DNA of 64,000 nt from Leadbetterella sp. (lineage in GTDB: Bacteria > Bacteroidota > Bacteroidia > Cytophagales > Spirosomataceae). Location of the stretch: assembly GCA_019638185.1 (NCBI GenBank), contig JAHBUH010000004.1:1-64000 (forward strand), written 5' to 3'. The position numbers were made by a program, and so were the translations under genes. Below are positions 48,974 through 57,506 of this stretch, piece after piece. The notes under the pieces were generated by a model. The model was not told the DNA's origin. It saw nothing but the letters and a program-made list of their open reading frames with translations, and ran no database searches. Numbering within the stretch: position 1 is the stretch's first letter; each line of letters begins with the position of its first letter.

Positions 48974-49885
48974 TTACCCGGACACCCGCCCCATGGCCCC
49001 TTCTTTCAGCGCATAATTAGAAATCTTAATTTTCTTTATCTCCAGCGTCTGGAGTAAAAATTTAATCAGCACCATGGCCACCACGATCATATCCACCCGT
49101 AGCTCCTTCATCCCCGGGATCTGCATTCTTTCTTCCCGTGTGCTGAAGACCAGTTGCTCGTAGGCCCGCCCGAACTCGTCCATGGGATACTCAAAACCCG
49201 CCACATCTTCCGGCGGGAAATGGCCCGTAGTTCGCCAATAATACATATCATTTAAGGTATCAAAACTGCCGCTGGATCCCACCATGACGGTAGGCCGGTA
49301 CTGGTGCACGGCATTGGTCAGAGGCAGAAGCACTTCCCGGAAATACGCTTCCATTCTACCGGTTTCCGAGGGGGGAAGCGGGTCTTTCTTCATGAATCTT
49401 TCCAGCAGGCGCTGGCCGCCGATCTCAAAGCTCTGCATCCAGAGTACCTTTTCCGGGTTACAGATGATAAACTCCACACTGCCACCGCCAATGTCCACAA
49501 TCAGCACCGTTTCCTCCACCTTCACGGCTTTCTTTACCCCTTCATAAATCAGCGAAGCCTCCTCGGTGCCGTCGATCACCTTTACGGCAATCCCGGTTTC
49601 TGCCAGGATCCGCTCCAGCACCTCCTCCCGGTTCCCGGCGGACCGGAGGGCGGAAGTCCCGAAAGCAAAAACCCGCTCATCAGGCACCTGGTACTGATCC
49701 AGCTTTTCCCGGAAGATTTTCAGCACCCGGATACTCCTTTCTGTGGCTTCCGGGGTGATCTCGCCCCGGTTAATCCCTCCCATGCCCATTTTAGCTGCGA
49801 GCGACTCCTTAAAAATCACCCGGTCTTTATCAAAAATCAAAATATGGAAGGTGTTTGTACCCAGATCCACAATGGCTGAAATCAT
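48974..49885 (-). CDS. ppx: Ppx/GppA-family phosphatase
   Basis: This is a 303-residue ASKHA-fold enzyme. It has ISAIVDLGTNTFHILIFDKD, RVFAFGTSALRSAGNREEVL, IVDIGGGSVEFIICNP and TVMVGSSGSFDTL, the nucleotide- and phosphate-binding motifs. The 303-residue length lacks the C-terminal HD-like domain of E. coli Ppx, so it is a short GppA-type form. It hydrolyses polyphosphate or pppGpp. ATG 49885 is the start. Confidence 0.9.
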   Translation of the reverse strand: MISAIVDLGTNTFHILIFDKDRVIFKESLAAKMGMGGINRGEITPEATERSIRVLKIFREKLDQYQVPDERVFAFGTSALRSAGNREEVLERILAETGIAVKVIDGTEEASLIYEGVKKAVKVEETVLIVDIGGGSVEFIICNPEKVLWMQSFEIGGQRLLERFMKKDPLPPSETGRMEAYFREVLLPLTNAVHQYRPTVMVGSSGSFDTLNDMYYWRTTGHFPPEDVAGFEYPMDEFGRAYEQLVFSTREERMQIPGMKELRVDMIVVAMVLIKFLLQTLEIKKIKISNYALKEGAMGRVSG

Positions 49886-49982
49886 ATATAATTATTCGTA
49901 TATTTGTCCTGCCAAAAGTAAGCTATAAAAGCTCACGGGCGGCATAGTACCATCGAATAAGAATGAATTTTACAGTTTCTCC

Positions 49983-50015
49983 CCCTGCCTGCGGGCAGGG
50001 CAGGTTATTTTTTTT
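49983..50015 (+). terminator. Terminator-like hairpin in the leader of the TauE gene
   Basis: CCCTGCC (49983-49989) pairs with GGCAGGG (49994-50000), loop TGCG, then CAGGTTA and a run of eight T. It ends about 13 bases before the TauE start, downstream of a possible -7 box TATATTTG (49892-49899). It therefore might act as an attenuator, or it could terminate readthrough. Confidence 0.45.
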
Positions 50016-50027
50016 ATCCCCACTACC

Positions 50028-50834
50028 ATGGAAATCATAGGATACATAGCAGCCATAGCCATAGGCGTTTCCCTGGGGATGATCGGCGGCGGGGGTTCTA
50101 TCCTCACCATTCCCCTCCTGGTGTACATATTCGGAGTAGACCCCATACTGGCCACCGTGTATTCCCTGTTTATTGTGGGTTCTACCAGCCTGGTAGGCGG
50201 GATTCCGAAATATACCCAGGGACTGGTGAATCTCAAAACGGCCCTTTTATTCGGAATTCCTTCCATTATGTCCGTTTTACTGACCCGGGCGTTTATTGCC
50301 CCGGCCATCCCGGATCCCATTCTCCGCATAGGGAATTTCCACCTGACCAAACCCGTGTTCCTGATGCTGCTTTTTGCAGCGCTTATGATCGGCGCTTCCC
50401 TTTCCATGATAAAAGGAGAAAAGACAAGAAGAAAAGTCAGCGGAACCGACTATAAAATTTCACTGATCTTCCTGGAAGGTATACTGGTAGGGATGCTTAC
50501 GGGCCTGGTAGGAGCCGGCGGCGGGTTTCTCATCATTCCCGCCCTCATCATGTTTGGCCGCTTACCCATGAAAACCGCCGTGGGCACCTCGCTCATCATT
50601 ATCGCTGCCAATTCCTCCATTGGGTTCCTGGGCGGGCTGGCCCATCACCGGGAAGATATCCAATGGAAATTTATGATTACCATCACGCTGCTGGCCATTT
50701 CAGGGATATTCATCGGGCACCGGATCTCAAAAAAATGGGACGGAGAGAAGCTGAAAAAAAACTTTGGAAGGATTATTTTGGTTTTAGGTATAATGATCCT
50801 GCTCAATGAGGGGATCAAAATGATCAAAATGTAA
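50028..50834 (+). CDS. Sulfite exporter TauE/SafE family protein
   Basis: This is a 268-residue protein with about eight helices. Both duplicated halves have the glycine-rich family motif: GMIGGGGSILTIPLLVYI near the start and LTGLVGAGGGFLIIPALIMF later. TSLIIIAANSSIGFLGGL follows. It exports sulfite, sulfoacetate or related anions. The gene overlaps the next one, a persulfide dioxygenase-rhodanese, so sulfite or thiosulfate made by that enzyme is the likely cargo. Confidence 0.9.
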   Translation: MEIIGYIAAIAIGVSLGMIGGGGSILTIPLLVYIFGVDPILATVYSLFIVGSTSLVGGIPKYTQGLVNLKTALLFGIPSIMSVLLTRAFIAPAIPDPILRIGNFHLTKPVFLMLLFAALMIGASLSMIKGEKTRRKVSGTDYKISLIFLEGILVGMLTGLVGAGGGFLIIPALIMFGRLPMKTAVGTSLIIIAANSSIGFLGGLAHHREDIQWKFMITITLLAISGIFIGHRISKKWDGEKLKKNFGRIILVLGIMILLNEGIKMIKM

Positions 50835-52255
50835 TGAAAGTAGAACAGATTTATACCGGATGCCTGGCGCAGGGAGCTTACTACATCAGTAGTGAAGGAG
50901 AAGCGGCCATTATAGATCCGCTTCGCGAAGTGGAACCATATATCCGCCGGGCCGAAAAAGACAATTCCACCATAAAATACGTATTTGAAACGCATTTTCA
51001 TGCCGATTTTGTCAGCGGCCACGTGGATCTGGCCCAAAAAACCGGCGCCACGATCGTGTACGGGCCTACCGCCCGGCCGGGTTTCCAGGCACACATTGCT
51101 ACCGATGGAGAACTTTTCAGCATCGGCAAAATAAAAATAAAAGTGCTTCACACGCCGGGCCATACGCTGGAAAGCTCCTGTTACCTCCTCACAGATGAAA
51201 ACGGGAAAGAAACCGCCCTTTTTACAGGAGATACCCTGTTTATAGGCGATGTGGGCCGCCCTGACCTGGCCCAGAAGGTATCCGCAGACCTGACTCAGGA
51301 TAAGCTGGCCGGCATGCTCTATGATTCGCTCCGCGACAAGATCCTGCCTCTGGCCGATGACCTCACCGTTTACCCGGCACACGGCGCCGGCAGCGCCTGC
51401 GGTAAAAACATGAGCCGGGAAACCTCTGACTCCCTGGGGCATCAGAAAGCCACTAACTACGCCCTCCGGCCCATGAGTAAAGAGCAGTTTATACAGGAAG
51501 TGACTGACGGCCTCCTGCCTCCGCCGGCTTATTTCCCGGAAAACGTGATGATGAACATTAAAGGGTATGAGAGTATAGATACCGTTCTCAAAAGAGGCTC
51601 AACCCCCCTGAGCCCTGAAGTGTTTGAAACAGCGGCGAATGAAACCGGGGCTTTGATCCTCGATACCCGTAAGCCCCAGGACTTTGCGAAGGGCTTTATT
51701 CCTAATTCCATTAATATCGGGATCGACGGGGGCTTTGCTCCCTGGGTGGGCGCTTTGATTACCAATATCCGGCAGGAGATCCTGCTGGTGAGCGATCAGG
51801 GCCGCGAAGAAGAAGTGTTGACCCGCCTGGCCCGCGTAGGGTACGATAACACCATAGGCTACCTGGAAGGCGGCTTTGAGGCCTGGAAAGCGGCCGGAAA
51901 AGAAACCGACACCATCACTTCCATCAGCGCCGCCGAATTCGGAGAAATCCACAGGCAGGATCCCGGGGTTTCCATCCTGGATGTCCGCAAACCGGGCGAG
52001 TTCCAGTCCGAGCACGTTGAAAATGCGGAAAACCTGCCCCTGGATTATATTAACGAGCGTTTTAGTGAGCTGAATAAAGACAGACCCTACTACATCCATT
52101 GTGCCGGCGGCTACCGGTCCATGATCTTTGCCTCGATACTGAAAGCCCGCGGTTTTGAAAACATTACGGATATCCGGGGCGGCTTTAGCGCTATCCGCGA
52201 CAGCGGTGCCTTTAAGCTCACGGATTACGTGTGTCCTACTACATTAAACTCCTGA
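50834..52255 (+). CDS. Persulfide dioxygenase-rhodanese fusion (CstB-like)
   Basis: This is a 473-residue, three-domain enzyme. The metallo-beta-lactamase domain (residues 1 to about 240) carries the iron ligands in ETHFHADFVSGHVDLA, HTPGHTLESSCYLL, TGDTLFIGDVGRPDL and PAHGAGS. The first rhodanese domain (about 265-360) has LLVSDQGREEE with no active cysteine. The second (about 370-465) has YYIHCAGGYRSM with the reactive cysteine. This order matches CstB of staphylococci, which turns persulfides and sulfide into thiosulfate. It follows the TauE gene by overlap and precedes the Nudix gene by four bases. Confidence 0.92.
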   Translation: MKVEQIYTGCLAQGAYYISSEGEAAIIDPLREVEPYIRRAEKDNSTIKYVFETHFHADFVSGHVDLAQKTGATIVYGPTARPGFQAHIATDGELFSIGKIKIKVLHTPGHTLESSCYLLTDENGKETALFTGDTLFIGDVGRPDLAQKVSADLTQDKLAGMLYDSLRDKILPLADDLTVYPAHGAGSACGKNMSRETSDSLGHQKATNYALRPMSKEQFIQEVTDGLLPPPAYFPENVMMNIKGYESIDTVLKRGSTPLSPEVFETAANETGALILDTRKPQDFAKGFIPNSINIGIDGGFAPWVGALITNIRQEILLVSDQGREEEVLTRLARVGYDNTIGYLEGGFEAWKAAGKETDTITSISAAEFGEIHRQDPGVSILDVRKPGEFQSEHVENAENLPLDYINERFSELNKDRPYYIHCAGGYRSMIFASILKARGFENITDIRGGFSAIRDSGAFKLTDYVCPTTLNS

Positions 52256-52259
52256 TAGC

Positions 52260-52808
52260 ATGTCCAATAACTGGAAAAAACTTTCTACCGAAACCGTTTA
52301 CGAAAATCCCTGGATACAAGTACAGCATCATGAGGTGATCAACCCCTCCGGCGGACAAGGAATTTACGGACAGGTTAATTTTAAAGGCCTGGCCATAGGA
52401 ATAGTGCCGGTGGATGCGGAAGGAAACACTTACCTGGTGGGGCAGCACCGCTTCCCTATCGACGAATACACCTGGGAGATCCCGGAAGGCGGATGCCCGG
52501 AAGGAGAAGATATGCTGGATTGCGCCAAAAGAGAGCTTCTGGAGGAAACCGGCCTGCAGGCCACCCGCTGGACCCTCATCTCCCGGATCCATACTTCTAA
52601 CTCCGTGTGTAATGAAACCGGCTTTATTTTCCTGGCGGAAGACCTCACCATGGGTATAGCCGAGCCCGAAGAAACCGAAGACCTCACCTTAAAAAAACTC
52701 CCGCTGGAGGAAGCCTATCGCATGGTGATGGATAACGAGATCACTGACTCCCTATCCATAGCCGGGATTCTCAAAACCTGGATTCTTAAATATTCTCCAG
52801 CCCCCTGA
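52260..52808 (+). CDS. Nudix hydrolase (ADP-ribose pyrophosphatase-like)
   Basis: This is a 182-residue protein with a full Nudix box, EGGCPEGEDMLDCAKRELLE followed by ETG. The N-terminal part (YENPWIQVQHHEVINPSGGQ) and QHRFPIDEYTWEIPE resemble ADP-ribose pyrophosphatases (NudF). It cleaves nucleoside diphosphate linkages. The end of the gene overlaps the convergent surE by 23 bases. Confidence 0.88.
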   Translation: MSNNWKKLSTETVYENPWIQVQHHEVINPSGGQGIYGQVNFKGLAIGIVPVDAEGNTYLVGQHRFPIDEYTWEIPEGGCPEGEDMLDCAKRELLEETGLQATRWTLISRIHTSNSVCNETGFIFLAEDLTMGIAEPEETEDLTLKKLPLEEAYRMVMDNEITDSLSIAGILKTWILKYSPAP

Positions 52809-53553
52809 TCGGCTCCACCGCTTTATGATGAGTCAGGTCAAAATGGCACGGGAAAACAGAAACATAGTTATTTTCCAGGGCCCAGATATCCGTATCCGTG
52901 GACTCAGGCTCGGAATTTACGTAGTGGCCGCCCATCCAGAAATAGGGCCTTCCGCTGGGATCCACACGGGCATCAAACTCCTCTTTCCAGTAGCCGCGGG
53001 TCTGGCGGCAGACTTTTACGCCCTTCAGGGGCTCGGAAGAGGCTTTCGGGAAATTCACATTCAGCGCCGTATCGGCCGGCAGGCCTTCCCGCAGCACGTA
53101 GGCGGCTATTTCCCGCACGTACTTGCGCACATGGCCGAAATCAGCGTTATAATCGAAGTCGTCCAGTGAAAAACCCACCGACGGAATCCCCTCAATGGCC
53201 CCTTCAATGGCGGCAGACATGGTACCCGAATAGATCACCGAAATGGAGGAGTTAGCTCCGTGGTTAATGCCGCTGACCAGCAGATCTATCTTTCTTCCTT
53301 TCAGAAACTCGTGCTTAGCCAGCTTTACGCAGTCTGCTGGGGTACCCGAACATTCATACGATTCGATAAGCCCGAAAATAGGGGATTTCTTGATGTGAAT
53401 GGTGCTGGCCACCGTAATGGCATGCCCCATACCCGAGTTAGGGCTGTCAGGCGCTACCACGTATACTTCGCCCAGCTCGGACATTTCTTCGATCAATACT
53501 TTTATTCCTTTGGAAGTGATCCCGTCGTCGTTTGTTACTAAAATCAGAGGCTT
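52786..53553 (-). CDS. surE: 5'/3'-nucleotidase SurE
   Basis: This is a 255-residue phosphatase. The start is ATG 53553 (MKPLILVTNDDGITSKGIKV), which is standard; a longer frame to 53583 has no support. Motifs are TNDDGI with both metal-binding Asp, VVAPDSPNSGMGHAITV, CSGTPADCVKLA and LVSGINHGANSSISVIYSGT with the metal-binding Asn. SurE is a stationary-phase survival nucleotidase. The Nudix gene converges on it. Confidence 0.95.
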   Translation of the reverse strand, partial: KPLILVTNDDGITSKGIKVLIEEMSELGEVYVVAPDSPNSGMGHAITVASTIHIKKSPIFGLIESYECSGTPADCVKLAKHEFLKGRKIDLLVSGINHGANSSISVIYSGTMSAAIEGAIEGIPSVGFSLDDFDYNADFGHVRKYVREIAAYVLREGLPADTALNVNFPKASSEPLKGVKVCRQTRGYWKEEFDARVDPSGRPYFWMGGHYVNSEPESTDTDIWALENNYVSVFPCHFDLTHHKAVEPIRGLENI

Positions 53554-53659
53554 CATGTTGAATTTATTCTTATTGGAGCACAAAAGTAAACAATCCCCGC
53601 AGCACTTATGTAAAGAAACTTTTATTTCTTGCCTGCCGGTTCCATCCGCTAATTTAAGC

Positions 53660-53667
53660 TATCTTTG
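53660..53667 (+). promoter_or_regulatory. -7 box for the deoxynucleoside kinase
   Basis: TATCTTTG, matching TAnnTTTG, lies 26 bases before ATG 53693. A consensus -33 box is not clear. Confidence 0.4.
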
Positions 53668-53692
53668 TACTCCTTTATCAAAACGTATTTTC

Positions 53693-54322
53693 ATGCATAT
53701 CGCCATTACCGGCAACATAGGAGCAGGCAAAACCACGCTGGCTGAAAAGCTGGCTGAACATTACGGCTGGGAAGTTTACTACGAGGCCGTAGACGGGAAT
53801 CCCTACCTTGCCCCTTTCTATGACGACATGCCCCTCTGGGCTTTTCACCTCCAGATCTTCTTCCTGAACACCCGGTTTGAGCAGGTGCTGAAGATCAAGG
53901 AGCAGGAAGAGAAAACCATCATCCAGGACCGCACCATCTACGAGGACGCCTATATTTTTGCGCAGAACCTGTACGATAGCGGCCACATGAATGAAGTGGA
54001 TTTCACTACGTATAAAAGCCTGTTCAGCACCATCATGCGGGCCATTTCCCCGCCTGACCTGATGATCTACCTTAAAGCTGACCTCCCCCGTCTCCAGAAA
54101 GGCATCCGCAAAAGAGGCCGGGAATACGAACAGAACATGGATCCCGAATACCTTCAGGGGCTGAATAAACTCTACCAGCAGTTTGCCGGCCAGTACCATC
54201 ACGGCAAGTTCCTGGAGATCGATGTGAACCACCTCGACTTCGTGGAGAACCCGGATGACTTCAAAAAAATCACGGATGTACTGGAAAAGACCATCAATAT
54301 CGGAACCCAGCTGAAGATTTAA
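53693..54322 (+). CDS. Deoxynucleoside kinase
   Basis: This is a 209-residue kinase from ATG 53693 (MHIAITGNIGAGKTTLAEKL), with Walker A GNIGAGKTT at 7-15. It has YYEAVDGNPYLAPFYDD, AFHLQIFFLNTRFEQVL, and QDRTIYEDAYIFAQNL, which is the DR(T/S)-type deoxynucleoside-binding motif. RKRGREYEQNMDPEYLQGLN is the lid region. It phosphorylates deoxyadenosine/deoxyguanosine-type nucleosides for salvage; specificity is not readable. A second, larger frame reading into surE upstream is not used. Confidence 0.9.
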   Translation: MHIAITGNIGAGKTTLAEKLAEHYGWEVYYEAVDGNPYLAPFYDDMPLWAFHLQIFFLNTRFEQVLKIKEQEEKTIIQDRTIYEDAYIFAQNLYDSGHMNEVDFTTYKSLFSTIMRAISPPDLMIYLKADLPRLQKGIRKRGREYEQNMDPEYLQGLNKLYQQFAGQYHHGKFLEIDVNHLDFVENPDDFKKITDVLEKTINIGTQLKI

Positions 54323-54407
54323 CTTTATTTATAATTTTGGCTTCTTATATATTGAATGCTATTTAGTTATTTTGTCCAAATTTCTTTAGAACAATCTATT
54401 TATACTT

Positions 54408-57395
54408 ATGAGTTTTAATAAACTGAATAACCTGGGCGGGTGGCTCGTGTTCCTCATCTCCCTGGTTACTTTTACGCTTACGGTGGAGCCCACGGCCAGC
54501 TTCTGGGACTGTGGTGAGTTTATCGCCTGCGCTTTCAAGCTCCAGGTACCCCACCCCGCCGGAGCGCCTTTCTTCCTGCTGATCGGAAGGCTCTTCTCCC
54601 TGTTTGCAGGCTCTGACCTCACTAAAGTGGCCTTTCTGATTAACATGGTATCGGTGGTGGCCAGTGCGTTTACCATCCTGTTCCTCTTCTGGACCATCTC
54701 CATGATTGCCCGGAAAATCATTAACAAACCAGACGGCGAACTGAGCACTACGGATACTATCCTGGTGCTGGGGTCGGCACTGACCGGAGCCCTGGCTTAT
54801 AATTTCTCCGAATCTTTCTGGTTTTCAGCGGTAGAAGCGGAAGTGTACGGGATGTCTTCCTTCTTCACGGCCATCGTAGTATGGGCGGCATTCAAGTGGG
54901 AAAGAATAGAAAACCCGGCTCAGCAGAACCGCTGGCTCATCTTCCTGTCTTACCTGGTAGGAGTTTCTATCGGGGTGCACCTGCTGAACCTGGTGACCAT
55001 CCCGGCCCTGGCGCTCATGTATTACTTCAAAAAGCAGGAAAAACCTACACTCACCGGCGGTTTCCTGGCCTTCCTGGCCGGTATGGTGGTGCTGGGTATC
55101 GTGAATGTGGGGGTGATCACCGGTATCCCTTCCATCAGCTTTGGCTTTGATAAGCTGTTTGTGAATACTTTCGGTCTGCCTTTCGGTTCGGGCATGGTTT
55201 TCTTTGTACTGTTACTCATTGCGGCCCTGGTTTACGGCATCCGCTATACCCACCAGAAAGGCAAAACCACCCAAAACACCGCGCTGATCGCTTTTGCCTT
55301 CATCCTCATCGGGTTTTCGTCTTACACCATAGCCCTGATCCGGTCTAATTTTAACCCGCCGCTTAACGAGAATAACCCCAGTAACGTACTGAACTTTACC
55401 TCTTACCTGAAAAGGGAGCAGTACGGTTCCAGGCCCTTGCTTTACGGCCCCATATTTTCTGCTCAGCTTACGGGTATTGAGCGCGGTACCCCTAACTACA
55501 TGCAGGGAGAAAAGAAATACGAGATTTATGATTATAACCCGGAATATGAATGGGACAGCAAGGGCAAAATGCTCCTTCCCCGGATCTGGAGCCAGGATCC
55601 CGGCCATATTTCGCTCTACAGGGCTAAGCTCAACCTCCCGGAAGGGCAAAACCCCACCTTTGCCGATAACCTGAAATTCATGTTCTCGCACCAGTTCGGG
55701 CATATGTACTGGCGTTACTTTATGTGGAACTTCTGGGGCCGCTCTTCCGACGTCCAGGACTCCGGCATAACCAATATCCTGGAATCCAAGGCCTCTCTGC
55801 CTCCATCCCTCAGTGTAAATAAGGCCCGTACTAATTTCTTCGGGATCCCGCTGATCCTGGGAATAGCCGGCTTCCTCTTCCTGTACTTCCGGAAAGAAAA
55901 AGATGCCATCGTCACCTTCCTGATGTTTTTTCTGACCGGCCTGGCGCTGGTGGTTTACCTGAACTCGCCGCCGGTAGAACCGCGGGAAAGGGACTATATC
56001 TATGCGGGTTCTTTCTACTTCTTCGCCATCTGGATAGGCCTGGGTGTAATGGCCATAGCCCACTACGCCCTGAAATTCCTGAAAGAGGGCACTGCCCGGG
56101 CCGGTGTAGCCACGCTGCTGGGCCTGACGGCTCCCGTGATCATGGGCGCTTCCGGCTGGGAAGGACATGACCGTACGGGGCGCGTACACCAGATTGACTT
56201 TGCCCGTAATATGCTCTCCAGTTGTGAGAAAGATGCCATCCTCTTCACCGGTGGCGATAACGACACCTTCCCGCTCTGGTATGTTCAGGAAGTGGAAGGT
56301 TTCCGGACAGACGTGCGGGTGTGTAACCTGAGCCTTCTGGGTACCGACTGGTACATTGACCAGATGAAACGCAAAACCTATGAGTCTGACGCCCTGCCTA
56401 TCTCGCTGAGCTCTGAAAATTATTTCAAAGGCATTAACGACCACATCCCGTTTGTGGCTAACCCGAATCCCCAGATCAAGGCGGGAATAGACCTGCGCGA
56501 GTACCTGAACCTGATCCGGCGGAAAGATCCGGCCATTCAGCGAATGGTGAGTAACGGGGATATGATCAATATCCTGCCCTCGGCTAACTTCTTCTTTACC
56601 CAGGATGCAGAGCAGATTGCGCGGATGCCTTTCGTGCGCGAAGAGCAGAAATCACTTATTTCCGACCGTTTCGAATGGAACTTCGGGGAGAGAGATATCC
56701 TGAAAAATGACCTGATCGTATTGGATATCATAGCCGCTAATAACTGGAAAAGACCGGTGTACTTTGGCGGTACCCTGCCGCAGAACCAATACCTGGGCCT
56801 GAAAGAATTTATGCAGCTGGAAGGGTATGCCTACCGCCTGATGCCTTATAAAGTGGAAGGGGCAAAAGACGGCTTTGTAAATTCAAAACTGCTGAAAGAG
56901 AATCTTCTCCATAAAATGAAGTGGACTAACCTGGATAACCCTGACGTGTATTACGACACGGAGTCGTTCCGGGTGCCGTTTATCACCGCCCGCTACGCCT
57001 TCCTGCGCCTGGCTGATGAGTTCCTGCGCGAAGGAAATAAAAAGGAAGCGGAAGAAGTGCTGGACAAAGTGCTGCAGCTCATGCCGGACGAGTCAGTTCC
57101 TTACGATCAGCTGGTGACTAACTTCCCTATCTTCTATTACGAGATCGGGAATACCAAAAAAGCCACGGCACTGGCCGATAAGATCGTGAACAAGGCCGAT
57201 GAGGAGCTGAAATACTTTGCGGAGAAAATACAGAAAGGCGGTGACCGTCAGTGGGGCGATGATAATATCCGCCAGACGGTGCAGTCGGATATGCGTACCA
57301 TTCAGCTGCTGTATTCCGCAGCCGAGCAGTACGATAAACCTGCCGCTGAAAGATACCGGAAGATCTACGAAAGTAACCTGGCCCGTATCCAGTAA
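54408..57395 (+). CDS. DUF2723/GT117 family membrane protein
   Basis: This is a 995-residue protein. The N-terminal half has about ten membrane helices with TVEPTASFWDCGEFIACAFK, LQVPHPAGAPFFLLIGRLFS and FSESFWFSAVEAEVYGMSSF, the conserved motifs of glycosyltransferase family 117 (DUF2723). The C-terminal 400 residues are soluble and helical, ending in TPR-like repeats (KKEAEEVLDKVLQLMPDESV). Related proteins transfer mannose or similar sugars onto proteins. A strong terminator follows. It opens the surface-glycan region. Confidence 0.9.
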   Translation: MSFNKLNNLGGWLVFLISLVTFTLTVEPTASFWDCGEFIACAFKLQVPHPAGAPFFLLIGRLFSLFAGSDLTKVAFLINMVSVVASAFTILFLFWTISMIARKIINKPDGELSTTDTILVLGSALTGALAYNFSESFWFSAVEAEVYGMSSFFTAIVVWAAFKWERIENPAQQNRWLIFLSYLVGVSIGVHLLNLVTIPALALMYYFKKQEKPTLTGGFLAFLAGMVVLGIVNVGVITGIPSISFGFDKLFVNTFGLPFGSGMVFFVLLLIAALVYGIRYTHQKGKTTQNTALIAFAFILIGFSSYTIALIRSNFNPPLNENNPSNVLNFTSYLKREQYGSRPLLYGPIFSAQLTGIERGTPNYMQGEKKYEIYDYNPEYEWDSKGKMLLPRIWSQDPGHISLYRAKLNLPEGQNPTFADNLKFMFSHQFGHMYWRYFMWNFWGRSSDVQDSGITNILESKASLPPSLSVNKARTNFFGIPLILGIAGFLFLYFRKEKDAIVTFLMFFLTGLALVVYLNSPPVEPRERDYIYAGSFYFFAIWIGLGVMAIAHYALKFLKEGTARAGVATLLGLTAPVIMGASGWEGHDRTGRVHQIDFARNMLSSCEKDAILFTGGDNDTFPLWYVQEVEGFRTDVRVCNLSLLGTDWYIDQMKRKTYESDALPISLSSENYFKGINDHIPFVANPNPQIKAGIDLREYLNLIRRKDPAIQRMVSNGDMINILPSANFFFTQDAEQIARMPFVREEQKSLISDRFEWNFGERDILKNDLIVLDIIAANNWKRPVYFGGTLPQNQYLGLKEFMQLEGYAYRLMPYKVEGAKDGFVNSKLLKENLLHKMKWTNLDNPDVYYDTESFRVPFITARYAFLRLADEFLREGNKKEAEEVLDKVLQLMPDESVPYDQLVTNFPIFYYEIGNTKKATALADKIVNKADEELKYFAEKIQKGGDRQWGDDNIRQTVQSDMRTIQLLYSAAEQYDKPAAERYRKIYESNLARIQ

Positions 57396-57414
57396 GCCGT
57401 CTTTCATACACAGG

Positions 57415-57447
57415 GAGCTTTGGAGGTGCACTCCAAAGCTCTTTTTT
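57415..57447 (+). terminator. Rho-independent terminator of the GT117 gene
   Basis: GAGCTTTGGAG (57415-57425) pairs perfectly with CTCCAAAGCTC (57431-57441), loop GTGCA, followed by six T. This is a textbook intrinsic terminator. Confidence 0.92.
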
Positions 57448-57506
57448 ATTCAGCAAAATGAGTCAATACTCATCGATAAATACTAATTTTGTCAAATTTT
57501 GGTGGG

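Noticed and set aside
53399-53692. N-terminal extension of the deoxynucleoside kinase
   Set aside because: It runs through the surE start region antisense and lacks similarity; ATG 53693 begins directly at the kinase fold.
55212-56444. A 410-codon open frame antisense to the GT117 gene
   Set aside because: It lies fully inside a well-conserved coding region on the opposite strand, shows low-complexity composition and no family motif.
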